Shown: positions 33,480 through 42,019 of the stretch, piece by piece
How positions within the stretch are numbered: position 1 is the stretch's first letter
How the letters are laid out: the number at the start of each line of letters is the position of its first letter
NCBI GenBank assembly: GCA_003250355.1
Contig: QKGS01000065.1
Coordinates: 1-50,315 of the forward strand
Direction of reading: 5' to 3'
DNA: 50,315 nucleotides
Source: Bacteroidota bacterium
Lineage (GTDB): Bacteria > Bacteroidota > Bacteroidia > Bacteroidales > SZUA-534
Made by a program: the position numbers and the translations under genes
The notes under the pieces: model-generated
What the model was told of the DNA's origin: nothing
What the model saw: the letters and a program-made list of their open reading frames with translations, nothing else
The model's database searches: none

Positions 33480-33828
33480 AATAGAAGAATTTGAGAATGC
33501 AGAAGTAGTAAAACACTATAATAAATGCATTTGTATTAAAATAATAATTAATAAATATGTATAAAATAATATTAGCACTAATATATCTAATTTAAAATTC
33601 AATTACAAATTAGTATTTATAGCTATTTTAATAATAAAATAGATATACTAATATTTAAAATCATCAATTTTATTTTACTAATTAGTATAATAAAACTATT
33701 GTAATTCTATTTTGTTTTCAAATTATTAATATAAAATATATATTTATTGAATATTGAAATTAAATAAGTTATAATTAGTTACACATACCATTTGCCTGAT
33801 ATTTCAATAACTAATATTTATTTTTCTG
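33480..33828. other. AT-rich gene-free gap with repeated ACTAAT/ATTAGT boxes
   Basis: The 349 bp are strongly A+T-rich and contain no reading frame of note. The hexamer ACTAAT occurs at 33577, 33657, 33677 and 33810 and its complement ATTAGT at 33609, 33681 and 33774. The copies at 33677/33681 form the perfect palindrome TACTAATTAGTA (33676-33687). They may be operator sites for the downstream DUF6261-like gene, or curved DNA. No DnaA box or iteron set was seen, so an origin is not supported. Confidence 0.5.
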
Positions 33829-34548
33829 ATGATAAAAAAAATTGATTACAGATTAAAAACAACCGAGGTAGATGCTTTAGCGTTATTAATAGTAAATATG
33901 TACAAGGAGATGAATCTGGAAGCCGATTCAAATTTAGGTAACATTACAACCCGCATATATAGTATGCAAACAGAGCTGAATAATGCTGTTAAAAGGGTAA
34001 AAACCGTGTCGTGGCTCAATGAATACCGCAATATTTTAAATAAAAAAACACTATCGCTATTTCACTTGGTTGGCGGGTATATGTGGCATCCCGATGAGAG
34101 TATTTGCAAAAATGCAACTGTAATAAAAAAGGTGCTCAATAAATATGGAGCCAATATGGTACATACCAATAATGCAACACAAGAATCGCTCACTCAATCG
34201 CTGCTTACCGACCTTTCAACTCCACAGTACAGCGATGCACTCGAAAAGCTGTATGGCTGTACCGGGTTGGTAAGTGATATTACAATAGCTTACAATAATT
34301 TGAGAGAACAATATATTGCATATAAGCAAAAAGTAAGTACGGAAAGTAGCATGACATCGGCTACGAAGCTGGCCAAACAATTGCGCGAATATATTAACAG
34401 TACATTTATTGTATATGTAAATGCCATGGCTATTGTCGATGCTGACAGATATGGGTTCTTTGCACGTACGGTTGCCCAAATGATTAACAATGCCAACGAT
34501 ACAGTTGCCCGACGATATTCAATGCGCAATTCCGATAAAGAACAATAG
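33829..34548 (+). CDS. DUF6261-like protein, function unknown
   Basis: 239 residues, all helical in character, with no signal peptide or membrane segment. YRLKTTEVDALALLIVNMYK at the N-terminus, KTLSLFHLVGGYMWHPDES in the middle and IYVNAMAIVDADRYGFFART-type segment near the end fit the DUF6261 family of Bacteroidota, whose role is not known; the assignment is by overall pattern only. It has its own long AT-rich upstream region and is followed 65 bp later by the MazG-like gene. Confidence 0.6.
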   Translation: MIKKIDYRLKTTEVDALALLIVNMYKEMNLEADSNLGNITTRIYSMQTELNNAVKRVKTVSWLNEYRNILNKKTLSLFHLVGGYMWHPDESICKNATVIKKVLNKYGANMVHTNNATQESLTQSLLTDLSTPQYSDALEKLYGCTGLVSDITIAYNNLREQYIAYKQKVSTESSMTSATKLAKQLREYINSTFIVYVNAMAIVDADRYGFFARTVAQMINNANDTVARRYSMRNSDKEQ

Positions 34549-34613
34549 CCTGAAGATGTAGTACATTCAGTTCGGGTTTAACAAATAATATTCTAATTAC
34601 AAAAAAGCAAAAT

Positions 34614-34961
34614 ATGTCAGACAATAAAGAAACAACCTTAAAAGAGCTTCAGCACAAGGTAGACGGGTGGATAAAAACTTATGGAGTTCGATATTTTTCG
34701 GAACTTACCAATATGGCAATATTAACAGAGGAGGTAGGAGAACTTGCCCGTATTATGGCTCGTACATATGGCGACCAGTCGTTTAAAAAAGACGACCTTG
34801 AAAAAAATATTGCCGACGAACTAGCCGATATTCTTTGGGTACTTACCTGTATTGCTAATCAAACAGGAGTATGCCTTGAAAGTGCATTTCAAAAAAATAT
34901 GGAGAAAAAAACCATTAGAGACAGCACCAGGCATATCGACAATGAAAAATTGCAACAATAA
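34614..34961 (+). CDS. MazG-like nucleotide pyrophosphohydrolase
   Basis: 115 residues, a single MazG-like domain. The metal-binding EExxE...ExxD pattern is visible as ILTEEVGELARIMART and IADELADILWVLTCIAN. The family cleaves (d)NTPs to NMP and pyrophosphate, helping clear damaged nucleotides; the small standalone type is common in Bacteroidota and often sits beside dtd, as here (convergent). It is cytosolic. Confidence 0.9.
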   Translation: MSDNKETTLKELQHKVDGWIKTYGVRYFSELTNMAILTEEVGELARIMARTYGDQSFKKDDLEKNIADELADILWVLTCIANQTGVCLESAFQKNMEKKTIRDSTRHIDNEKLQQ

Positions 34962-35009
34962 ACAATAAACCTGCTCTATACTTAGCCCGCCATCTGAATT
35001 TTGTATATT

Positions 35010-35465
35010 CTAAAAATCACGCTCTTTGCTGTCAATAATAATAGTAACAGGGCCGTTGTTCAATAGCCGTATGTCCATCATGGCGCCGAATTTACCGGTA
35101 AGGGTATTTAAGCCCGACTCGGCTTTAATGGTTTCTACAAATTTGCGGTACACCGGAACGGCAAAGTCGGGTTTCGATGCCCTTATGTACGACGGCCTGT
35201 TCCCTTTCTTGGTTTGTGCATGGAGTGTAAATTGCGACACTAAGAGCAGCTCGCCATGAATGTCGACAACCGATTTATTCATAACACCGTTTTCGTCGTC
35301 AAATATTCTTAGGTTAGTTATTTTCTTGCTCAGGTAGTTTATATCATCATCGGTATCGGTATCTTCAATACCAACCAACACAAGCAATCCATTACCAATT
35401 TGTGAAATAACTTCACCCTCAACTGTTACCGATGCTTCTGTTACCCTTTGTATTACTGTACGCAT
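35010..35465 (-). CDS. dtd: D-aminoacyl-tRNA deacylase
   Basis: 151 residues. The two family signatures are LLLVSQFTLHA (SQFTL) and NNGPVTIIID (NGPVT), whose cross-subunit Gly-Pro motif makes the chiral pocket. The N-terminus MRTVIQRVTEASVTVEGEVI is typical. DTD removes D-amino acids (and glycine) from mischarged tRNAs. It lies 24 bp downstream of ispD on the same strand, probably cotranscribed. Confidence 0.96.
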   Translation of the reverse strand: MRTVIQRVTEASVTVEGEVISQIGNGLLVLVGIEDTDTDDDINYLSKKITNLRIFDDENGVMNKSVVDIHGELLLVSQFTLHAQTKKGNRPSYIRASKPDFAVPVYRKFVETIKAESGLNTLTGKFGAMMDIRLLNNGPVTIIIDSKERDF

Positions 35466-35489
35466 ATTGTATTGATAATATTTAACATT

Positions 35490-36179
35490 CTATTTACCCA
35501 ACAATGCCTGGGCAATAATTAAATCCATGGGGCGGGTTATTTTTATGTTCTCAACATTCCCTTCAACCAAATTTATACTATTACCGGCTCTTTCAACAAC
35601 ACCGGCATCGTCGGTAAACTGAGCCAAATATGGTTGTTTGTAAGCGGCAAACAATATTTCCGATTTAAATACCTGTGGTGTTTGTACCATTTTGTATTTG
35701 CTGCGGTCAACAGCTTTGCTAATATTGCCCTCAACAACTCGTATTGATTCGGTAACATCAATAACCGGTATTGCCGAACCTGCTTCGATAGCTGTATTAT
35801 ATGTGCGGGCAATAGTTTCAATACTTACAAGCGGGCGTACCCCATCGTGAATACCTATTACTGCATTGTCAGTTTTAATTGCGCCAAGCCCGTTTAGTAC
35901 TGAATGAAACCGCTCGTTGCCACCATCTACTATAGTGTGATTTATGTTGAATTTATACTTTTTTGCAAGTACCGACCAATATGTTTGCTGACTTTTGGGC
36001 AGAACAAGTACTATGTTTATTTTGTTATCATATTTGTAAAAACACTCTATGGTATGCATAAGCACAGGTTTTCCGGCAACAAGTAAAAACTGTTTGGGGA
36101 TATCGTTTCCCATACGAGTGCCACTGCCTCCGGCTACTATTATTACGTACTTTTGTAAAGTTTTACTTTCTGTAGTCAA
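35490..36179 (-). CDS. ispD: 2-C-methyl-D-erythritol 4-phosphate cytidylyltransferase
   Basis: 229 residues. The nucleotide-binding N-terminus is VIIVAGGSGTRMGNDIPKQF, followed by GKPVLMHTIE. VIGIHDGVRPLVS holds the metal-binding Asp, VQTPQVFKSEILFAAY is the family PQ-F motif, and TDDAGVVERAGNSINLVEGN and NIKITRPMDL close the site. IspD makes CDP-ME in the MEP isoprenoid pathway, to which dxs at 45846 also belongs. The gene precedes dtd. Confidence 0.95.
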   Translation of the reverse strand: MTTESKTLQKYVIIVAGGSGTRMGNDIPKQFLLVAGKPVLMHTIECFYKYDNKINIVLVLPKSQQTYWSVLAKKYKFNINHTIVDGGNERFHSVLNGLGAIKTDNAVIGIHDGVRPLVSIETIARTYNTAIEAGSAIPVIDVTESIRVVEGNISKAVDRSKYKMVQTPQVFKSEILFAAYKQPYLAQFTDDAGVVERAGNSINLVEGNVENIKITRPMDLIIAQALLGK

Positions 36180-36224
36180 AATTTTATATTTTTAAATAGT
36201 TAACTTTTCAAATATTTAAATATC

Positions 36225-36896
36225 ATGCTAAAGAACAACATAATACCTTTTTTGCAAGAACTGGCGCAAAATAATAATAAAGAATGGTTCGATAAGAATA
36301 AAAACCGATATAAACAGGCACATTCCGAATTTGTCGATTTTACCAATAATTTAATTCAGCTATTGTTACATACCGATGCAACACTTACGGGTGTTGAAGC
36401 AAAAGAATGTGTGTATCGTATATATAAAGATGTTCGCTTTTCGAAAGATAAAACACCATATAAAACTCACTTTGGGGCAAATATTGCTGTTGGCGGACGT
36501 AAAAGTAAACTTGCCGGTTTTTATATTCATATAGAACCTTCGGGTGTTAGTATGGCCGGGGGCGGGGTATATATGCCCGAGGCGGACATACTAAAAGCTT
36601 TGCGGACTGAATTTTACAACGTACCCGAAGAATTACTTGAAATAATTGACAGTAATGATTTTAAAAACAAATGTGGCAAACTATACGAAGAGGGTAAGCT
36701 TAAAACTGCACCCAAAGGCTTTCCTAAAGATTTTGAACATATTGACCTGCTGAAATATAAAAGTTACATTGCTGTAAAGGAGTTGTCGTTACATGAAATT
36801 GAATCAGACAACTTTGTAGAGCAATTGCTCGATATACATAAAGCTATGTATCCACTCAACAGGTTAATAAACGACATTATTGCCGATATTGTATAA
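36225..36896 (+). CDS. DUF2461 (TIGR02453) family protein
   Basis: 223 residues. Typical family blocks are FLQELAQNNNKEWFDKNKNR, the RIYKDVRFSKDKTPYKTHFG centre, AGFYIHIEPSGVSMAGGGVY and the late GFPKDFEHIDLLKYKSYIAV. The family is widespread; its biochemical role is not established. No signal or membrane segment is present. Monocistronic, divergent from ispD. Confidence 0.92.
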   Translation: MLKNNIIPFLQELAQNNNKEWFDKNKNRYKQAHSEFVDFTNNLIQLLLHTDATLTGVEAKECVYRIYKDVRFSKDKTPYKTHFGANIAVGGRKSKLAGFYIHIEPSGVSMAGGGVYMPEADILKALRTEFYNVPEELLEIIDSNDFKNKCGKLYEEGKLKTAPKGFPKDFEHIDLLKYKSYIAVKELSLHEIESDNFVEQLLDIHKAMYPLNRLINDIIADIV

Positions 36897-36963
36897 AATG
36901 TGGCATACTGCATTTTTAGTGGAAGATTTTTTATTTATTCACCTAAAATATGCTTCGGTTTTT

Positions 36964-36998
36964 AGTTTTTAGTTCACAGTTTGCAGTTATCGGTTCGC
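36964..36998. repeat. Degenerate heptamer repeat tract (AGTTnnC)
   Basis: Five 7-base units follow in register: AGTTTTT, AGTTCAC, AGTTTGC, AGTTATC, GGTTCGC. Heptamer tracts of the AGTTTGC/AGTTCAC kind are scattered between genes in many Bacteroidota. The tract overlaps the 3' end of tsaE, supplying its last codons and stop. Confidence 0.8.
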
Positions 36999-37415
36999 AG
37001 CAACATCAAGTTCAATAATTCGTGTGCCGTTTTCTGCTTCACTAATGCGAACCTTGGTAACGTGCTCTGGCAATAGCTCTTCTACCAGCTCGGGCCATTC
37101 AAGAAAGCAATAGTTATTGCTGTAAAAATAATCTTCATATCCTATATTATAAACCTCTTCAATATCTTTTATCCTGTAAAAGTCGAAATGAAATATTTTG
37201 TTATTATCAGAGGTGTGATATTCGTTAATAATAGCAAATGTAGGGCTTGCTACTACGTCAATAACATTTAACTTTTGGCAAAGTGCTTTAATAAAAGTTG
37301 TTTTACCTGCTCCCATACTACCGTAAAATGCAAAATGCTTGTTACCTGCGGTTGCATTCAAAAACTCGTCAGCAGCAGAATTAATATCGCTAAGGGTATT
37401 AAACGTTATTATCAT
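36987..37415 (-). CDS. tsaE: tRNA threonylcarbamoyladenosine biosynthesis ATPase
   Basis: 142 residues. The P-loop is GSMGAGKTTFIKALC, followed by the family block VVASPTFAIINEYHT, HFDFYRIKDIEEVYNIGYED (Walker-B-like region) and CFLEWPELVEELLP. TsaE supports TsaB/TsaD in making t6A37 on ANN-decoding tRNAs. The last residues (AANR) are encoded by the heptamer repeat tract. It is 6 bp downstream of the DUF6427 gene on the same strand. Confidence 0.93.
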   Translation of the reverse strand: MIITFNTLSDINSAADEFLNATAGNKHFAFYGSMGAGKTTFIKALCQKLNVIDVVASPTFAIINEYHTSDNNKIFHFDFYRIKDIEEVYNIGYEDYFYSNNYCFLEWPELVEELLPEHVTKVRISEAENGTRIIELDVAANR

Positions 37416-37421
37416 AAATAA

Positions 37422-38408
37422 TTATAATTGAACAATTAAGGTATATACAGAAGCGGCAATCAATAAAGCAAATGCTATTTCTCCATAAATTTTTCTACGC
37501 AACTCAACAAAATATTTTGCCAAAATTACCGATGCCGGGAATGCAAAAAAGAACACAATTCCAGTTCCGATAAAAGGATATACAAGTTTTGAGATAATAG
37601 AGTAAAGCATTATCCAAAGCATCATTATAAAATTCTTTCGTGTAGTAATTTTTCTTGCTCCTATAATTGATGCCAAGTAAACAAAAGCTATAAATAATAT
37701 AAGAGCAATAAAAATAATACCAATAAGCGACATATTTTTTACTACTATATCGGCTCTGTTAGTTGAAATAAAATCATTAATAAAACTAACAAATACATAT
37801 TCTTTGTTAGTAAGAAAAAGAATTACAAAATAAAACACCAACGGAGTTAAAAACCCAATAATTGAAGCAAACCATTCTCTGAGGGTAAACTGGCGGAATA
37901 CAAATTGAGTTACCCAAAGTATAAATAAAAAAACTCCGACAGGCAAATAAAACAAACCACCAATACCTAAAATAAAACCTGCCTCATAATATTGTTTTAT
38001 ACTACTACGCTCCATTTCAATAGGAAAACTTTTGTACACAGCCCACAAAAAGGCTAGCGAGCCTATCATTGCAGGGTGAAACGTTTGATAAAAAGGCAAA
38101 GTAGAGCAAAGTAAAATAAAGAAGAAAGTAGGCAATTGTGTTTTAGTTTCTATAAAAATGAATTTGAAATTCAGTCGGTTTAAAACAAATGCCATTAACA
38201 ATATGAACAAAAAAGCAACACCCTTCAAAACCAATGGCGAAACATTTATAAACTCATAGAGAGATATAAACAGAGGCGTATCAGTTTTAATATTTGGGAT
38301 ATAATAAGCGGTATTGCCAACAAATGCCGGTATCCATAACGCTGCACCGGCAATTGTTGAAAGAATAATTATTATTGGGCTGTTACTTTTAAATAATCGC
38401 AATAGCAT
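37422..38408 (-). CDS. DUF6427 family multi-pass membrane protein
   Basis: 328 residues with about nine to ten hydrophobic segments (IIIILSTIAGAALWIPAFVG, then LKGVAFLFILLMAFVLNRL, and so on to the C-terminal ALLIAASVYTLIVQL). RLFKSNSPIIII at the N-terminus and GFILGIGGLFYLPVGVFLFI are typical of this Bacteroidota family, which is usually located between purD and tsaE or uvrABC genes. Function is unknown; older databases label it beta-carotene monooxygenase without support. It is 10 bp after purD on the same strand, giving the order purD-DUF6427-tsaE. Confidence 0.85.
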   Translation of the reverse strand: MLLRLFKSNSPIIIILSTIAGAALWIPAFVGNTAYYIPNIKTDTPLFISLYEFINVSPLVLKGVAFLFILLMAFVLNRLNFKFIFIETKTQLPTFFFILLCSTLPFYQTFHPAMIGSLAFLWAVYKSFPIEMERSSIKQYYEAGFILGIGGLFYLPVGVFLFILWVTQFVFRQFTLREWFASIIGFLTPLVFYFVILFLTNKEYVFVSFINDFISTNRADIVVKNMSLIGIIFIALILFIAFVYLASIIGARKITTRKNFIMMLWIMLYSIISKLVYPFIGTGIVFFFAFPASVILAKYFVELRRKIYGEIAFALLIAASVYTLIVQL

Positions 38409-38418
38409 AAGTAGTAGT

Positions 38419-39687
38419 TTATAAATCGAAACCTATGTCGTTTCTGTAATATTTCCCTTCAAAATTAATTTTCTCTGCACTAATATATGATTTTTTCAGA
38501 GCTTCATTTTTATTGGCTCCATACGAAGTAACAGCTAAAACTCTACCTCCCGATGTAACCACACTATCTCCTTTTTGGGCTGTTCCTGCATGAAACAACA
38601 GGCTCTCTGTTACATTTTCAAATCCGGTCATTACTTTACCTTTTTCATACTCTTCAGGATAACCACCCGACACCATCATTACCGTAGTTGCTGTTAGTGG
38701 CGATACTGAAAATGGAACTTTGTTTATGTTTTTTGTAGGAACTGCCGCTAACACTTCAAGCAAGTCAGATTCAACACGAGGAATAACAACCTCTGTCTCA
38801 GGGTCGCCCATACGAACGTTGTACTCTATTACTTTAGGCTCTCCCTTAACATTGGTAAGGCCAAAGAATATAAAGCCCTTATAGTCAATACCCTCAGATT
38901 TCAGCCCTTTTACGGTTGGGTCTATTATTTGCTTTATTACCTTATTCTTAAATACTTCGTCGGCAAACGGAACAGGCGATACTGCACCCATACCTCCGGT
39001 GTTTAACCCTGTATCATTTACCCCTATTCGCTTATAATCTTTTGCTTCGGGCAATAGTACATAATTATCGCCGTCGGTGATTACAAAATACGAAACCTCA
39101 ATTCCATCTAAATACTCCTCAATAACAACCTTGCTCGAAGCTTCGCCAAACTGACCGTTAAGCATTACTTTCAACGACTCTTTTGCTTCATCCAGATTAT
39201 TGATAATTAAAACACCTTTTCCGGCAGCAAGACCGTCGGCTTTCAAAACATATGGAGCCTCAAGTGTTTCTAAAAACTTGCAGGCTTCGTTATATGTCTC
39301 ATTTGTAAAGCTTTCATAAGCCGCAGTTGGAATACCGTATTTAATCATGAATTTTTTTGAAAACTCCTTACTCCCTTCAAGTTGCGCTCCCACTTTATCG
39401 GGACCTATAACAGGTATATGTTGAATATCGGAGTCGGCTTCAAAATAATTACGAACCCCTTTAACCAATGGTTCTTCGGGGCCAACTATAATCAGGTTTA
39501 TATCTAATTCCAAACATTTTTGTTTTAAAGCGTCAAAATCGGTTGCTGAAATATTGATATTTGTTCCTACCTCCTTAGTTCCGGCATTACCCGGGGCAAT
39601 ATATAGTTTTGTTAACTTTTTACTCTGAGCTATTTTCCATGCAAAAGTATGCTCGCGTCCTCCTGACCCTAATATTAATACATTCAT
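38419..39687 (-). CDS. purD: Phosphoribosylamine-glycine ligase
   Basis: 422 residues. The N-domain motif is MNVLILGSGGREHTFAWKIA and then YIAPGNAGTKEVGTN. The ATP-grasp part has APYVLKADGLAAGKGVLII, and the catalytic block is YKGFIFFGLTNVKGEPKVIE followed by YNVRMGDPETEVVIPR. PurD ligates glycine to phosphoribosylamine, the second step of purine synthesis. It is complete and starts a run with DUF6427 and tsaE. A promoter lies inside the 3' end of the upstream peptidase gene. Confidence 0.97.
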   Translation of the reverse strand: MNVLILGSGGREHTFAWKIAQSKKLTKLYIAPGNAGTKEVGTNINISATDFDALKQKCLELDINLIIVGPEEPLVKGVRNYFEADSDIQHIPVIGPDKVGAQLEGSKEFSKKFMIKYGIPTAAYESFTNETYNEACKFLETLEAPYVLKADGLAAGKGVLIINNLDEAKESLKVMLNGQFGEASSKVVIEEYLDGIEVSYFVITDGDNYVLLPEAKDYKRIGVNDTGLNTGGMGAVSPVPFADEVFKNKVIKQIIDPTVKGLKSEGIDYKGFIFFGLTNVKGEPKVIEYNVRMGDPETEVVIPRVESDLLEVLAAVPTKNINKVPFSVSPLTATTVMMVSGGYPEEYEKGKVMTGFENVTESLLFHAGTAQKGDSVVTSGGRVLAVTSYGANKNEALKKSYISAEKINFEGKYYRNDIGFDL

Positions 39688-39741
39688 TTGTTTATATGTT
39701 TATTGCTTCTTTTTTACTTTTAAAATACTATTTACGTGATG

Positions 39742-39772
39742 CAAAAATATAAAATAATAAACTAACTGTAAA
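39742..39772 (-). promoter_or_regulatory. Candidate purD promoter
   Basis: On the minus strand, TTTA (complement of 39772-39769), a 19-bp spacer and TATTTTTG (complement of 39749-39742) fit the consensus. The -33 element overlaps the last codons of the M16 peptidase gene. Confidence 0.5.
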
Positions 39773-40982
39773 TTAGCTTCGACATTACATCGACAGAAAG
39801 GTATTCATTGGCCGCATCTTGTATTTGCTTAGCCGACAAATTTTCGATTTTCTCAAATACTGTTTTCAGTGAATCAACTTTATTAAAAAGCAGGTAGCTT
39901 CTGCCAATACTTAGCATTAACCCCGATAAATTTTCTGACGATATAGCCAAATTGCCTATAAGCTGTTTTTGAGCCCTATGCAATTGCAATGCTCCAAGAG
40001 GCTTTTCGCGCAATATTTTCAATTCCTTAGCAATAATTGAAAAACACTTTTCAACTTTTTCTTTATCTGTTCCAAAATATATACCCAAAATTCCGGTGTC
40101 GGTATATGGTGTATAAAACGATTCTATGTTGTATGTAAATCCGCGACGCTCACGCAATGCCATATTCAGCCTTGAATTCATACCCGGCCCACCCAGCAAA
40201 TTATTCAACAGCTCAAGCGGCAAACGTTGCTTATCGGAAATAGAGGGTGCTCTGCCTCCAATTATACAGTGCGATTGGTGTGTCTTCTTTTTTAAAAAAA
40301 TATCCTGAGGTTTGTACCCATCTATAACCTCTCTCCTTTTGGGTTTAGTATGTGTAGTTATCTTTCCAAAATGTTTGTCGACATAGCTCACCAACTTTTT
40401 AAACGGCATATCGCCAACCGAACATACAACCAACTGATTTGTATGATATTGCTCCTCAACAAAATTCAAAACATCGGTTCGGGTAAAACCCTTTAAAAGT
40501 TTAGGTGTTCCCAAAATATTTCGCCCGAGAGCATATCCTGAGAATATCTGTTCCTCAAAATCGTCGAAAATTAATTCGGCAGGGCTGTCTTTGTATGAGT
40601 TTATTTCGTCGAGAATTACCTCTTTCTCTTTTTTTAACTCTTTATCGGGGTATGTTGAATTGAAAATAATATCGGCAAACAGCTCAACAGTACGCTCGTA
40701 ATACTCATTTAAAAATGCAGCGTAAATGCAGGTTTCCTCCTTAGTAGTGTAGGCATCTATCTCACCACCAACATCTTCGAGGCGACTAATTACGTGATAC
40801 GCCTTTCGCTTAGCAGTTCCCTTAAAAATAAGATGCTCAACAAAATGAGCCATTCCATGTTGGTCTGCCCTTTCGTCGCGCGAACCGGTATTCATTATCA
40901 CTCCCAAATGCGATACACTACCTTTAACCTGCTTATGAATAAGCCTTATGCCATTATCCAGTTCAAAAAAATCAAAATCCAT
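39762..40982 (-). CDS. M16-family zinc metallopeptidase
   Basis: 406 residues from the ATG at 40982. The inverted zinc motif HxxEH is HFVEH at residues 46-50 (GMAHFVEHLIFKGT), with the distal Glu in KEETCIYAAFL. The C-terminal half has LNNLLGGPGMNSRLNMALRE and RRGFTYNIESFYTPYTDTG, with the substrate-binding Arg and Tyr. Members degrade peptides or process precursors; this is the processing-peptidase-like single-chain type. No signal peptide is visible, so it is probably cytosolic. It may be cotranscribed with purD, although purD has a candidate promoter of its own. Confidence 0.93.
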   Translation of the reverse strand: MDFDFFELDNGIRLIHKQVKGSVSHLGVIMNTGSRDERADQHGMAHFVEHLIFKGTAKRKAYHVISRLEDVGGEIDAYTTKEETCIYAAFLNEYYERTVELFADIIFNSTYPDKELKKEKEVILDEINSYKDSPAELIFDDFEEQIFSGYALGRNILGTPKLLKGFTRTDVLNFVEEQYHTNQLVVCSVGDMPFKKLVSYVDKHFGKITTHTKPKRREVIDGYKPQDIFLKKKTHQSHCIIGGRAPSISDKQRLPLELLNNLLGGPGMNSRLNMALRERRGFTYNIESFYTPYTDTGILGIYFGTDKEKVEKCFSIIAKELKILREKPLGALQLHRAQKQLIGNLAISSENLSGLMLSIGRSYLLFNKVDSLKTVFEKIENLSAKQIQDAANEYLSVDVMSKLIYS

Positions 40983-41055
40983 TTTAAAAATTACCAAATT
41001 GCAAAAGTACTCTTTTAAAATTTATCGCCTCTTTTATTCAACACATTTATTTGTA

Positions 41056-41086
41056 TTTGAGCTTAAAGTATATTTAAATATCTTTA
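41056..41086 (+). promoter_or_regulatory. Candidate promoter of the LytS-type kinase gene
   Basis: TTTG (41056-41059), a 19-bp spacer and TATCTTTA (41079-41086, one mismatch to TAnnTTTG). Predicted transcription starts only a few bases before the TTG start codon at 41097. Confidence 0.5.
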
Positions 41087-41096
41087 CAATGCAATA

Positions 41097-41969
41097 TTGA
41101 ACTATGAAATAGTGATACAGAAATATAAAAATTATCTTATACCACTTCTTGTTTTTTCGGCACTATATTTAGCCGGCTATTTTATTTTTATAAACAATCA
41201 ATATATTACACCATATAATAACTCAGCCAAATTAGTATTGCATATATGGAACTTTATTACAGTTGCATTTATAACTTTTACACTAATACTATATAAAAAA
41301 ATAATAGCTTCGAAAGTTTTCAGTAAAACAGAAGAGGAAGAGATACTTCAACTTCAAATAGAGTTAATGAAAAACCAGCTCGACCCTCATTTTATATTCA
41401 ATGCACTAAATTCAATTTCATTTTCAGTTAATACAGGCGACAAAAAGAATGCATATCATAATCTTGGAGTTTTCTCAAAGCTCATGCGCCAGTCGATAGT
41501 TGAAATGGAAGAGTTTTACAGAAATCTGGAAGACGAACTCACATTTGTAAAAAACTATTTACATCTCGAAAAGTTTCGATTTAAGGAACAATTTAACTAC
41601 CACATAATTATTTCTCCGCAAGTTAATATATCGGCTCTTGTACCCAAAATGTGCTTATTTTGTTATGTTGAAGCGGCATTGAAAAAAGGCGTATTAACCA
41701 AGCTAAGCGGTGGTAATATTGAAATAAAGATTGACAAAAACGATAATGAAGACTTAATACTATCAATAAAAGACGACGGAATATATCGAGATGTTGAGAA
41801 ACTAAAAAGCAACATATCAACAAGCACTACTGCAATGAAGCACATTGTTAATTATTATAACAAACACAACACAAATAAAATTACCACTGAATATACCGAT
41901 ATTGGTACTGCCGATAATCCGGAGGGTAGCCAAATAGTAATAACTATCCCATACGGTTTTCGATTTTAA
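41097..41969 (+). CDS. LytS-type membrane sensor kinase with degenerate ATP site
   Basis: 290 residues from a TTG (a GTG at 41112 is possible). Two membrane segments lie at residues about 13-32 and 45-66. The His_kinase domain has the phospho-acceptor His98 in MKNQLDPHFIFNALNSISFS. The ATP-binding N-box, normally VENAIKHG, reads VEAALKKG at 191-198, so the Mg-binding Asn is Ala and the His is Lys. The G1 box is DDGIYRDVEK rather than DNGxG. Catalysis therefore looks impaired, although the fold may still bind partners. No LytR-type regulator is adjacent. It lies upstream of the heptose kinase gene, which has its own promoter. Confidence 0.85.
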   Translation: MNYEIVIQKYKNYLIPLLVFSALYLAGYFIFINNQYITPYNNSAKLVLHIWNFITVAFITFTLILYKKIIASKVFSKTEEEEILQLQIELMKNQLDPHFIFNALNSISFSVNTGDKKNAYHNLGVFSKLMRQSIVEMEEFYRNLEDELTFVKNYLHLEKFRFKEQFNYHIIISPQVNISALVPKMCLFCYVEAALKKGVLTKLSGGNIEIKIDKNDNEDLILSIKDDGIYRDVEKLKSNISTSTTAMKHIVNYYNKHNTNKITTEYTDIGTADNPEGSQIVITIPYGFRF

Positions 41970-41986
41970 ATAAAAAAATATTTATG

Positions 41987-41994
41987 TAGGTTTG
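41987..41994 (+). promoter_or_regulatory. -7 box of the heptose kinase gene
   Basis: TAGGTTTG matches TAnnTTTG and lies 25 bp before the ATG at 42020. An AT-rich TTTT at about 41964-41967 may serve as the -33 element. Confidence 0.5.
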
Positions 41995-42019
41995 CCACAC
42001 AAATATTTTTTACTGCACA

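Noticed and set aside
33480-33828. Replication origin in the AT-rich gap
   Set aside because: No DnaA boxes, no dnaA or gidA nearby, and priA alone does not mark oriC.
34216-34529. Minus-strand frames inside the DUF6261-like gene
   Set aside because: No domain, no start context, antisense to a longer coherent frame.
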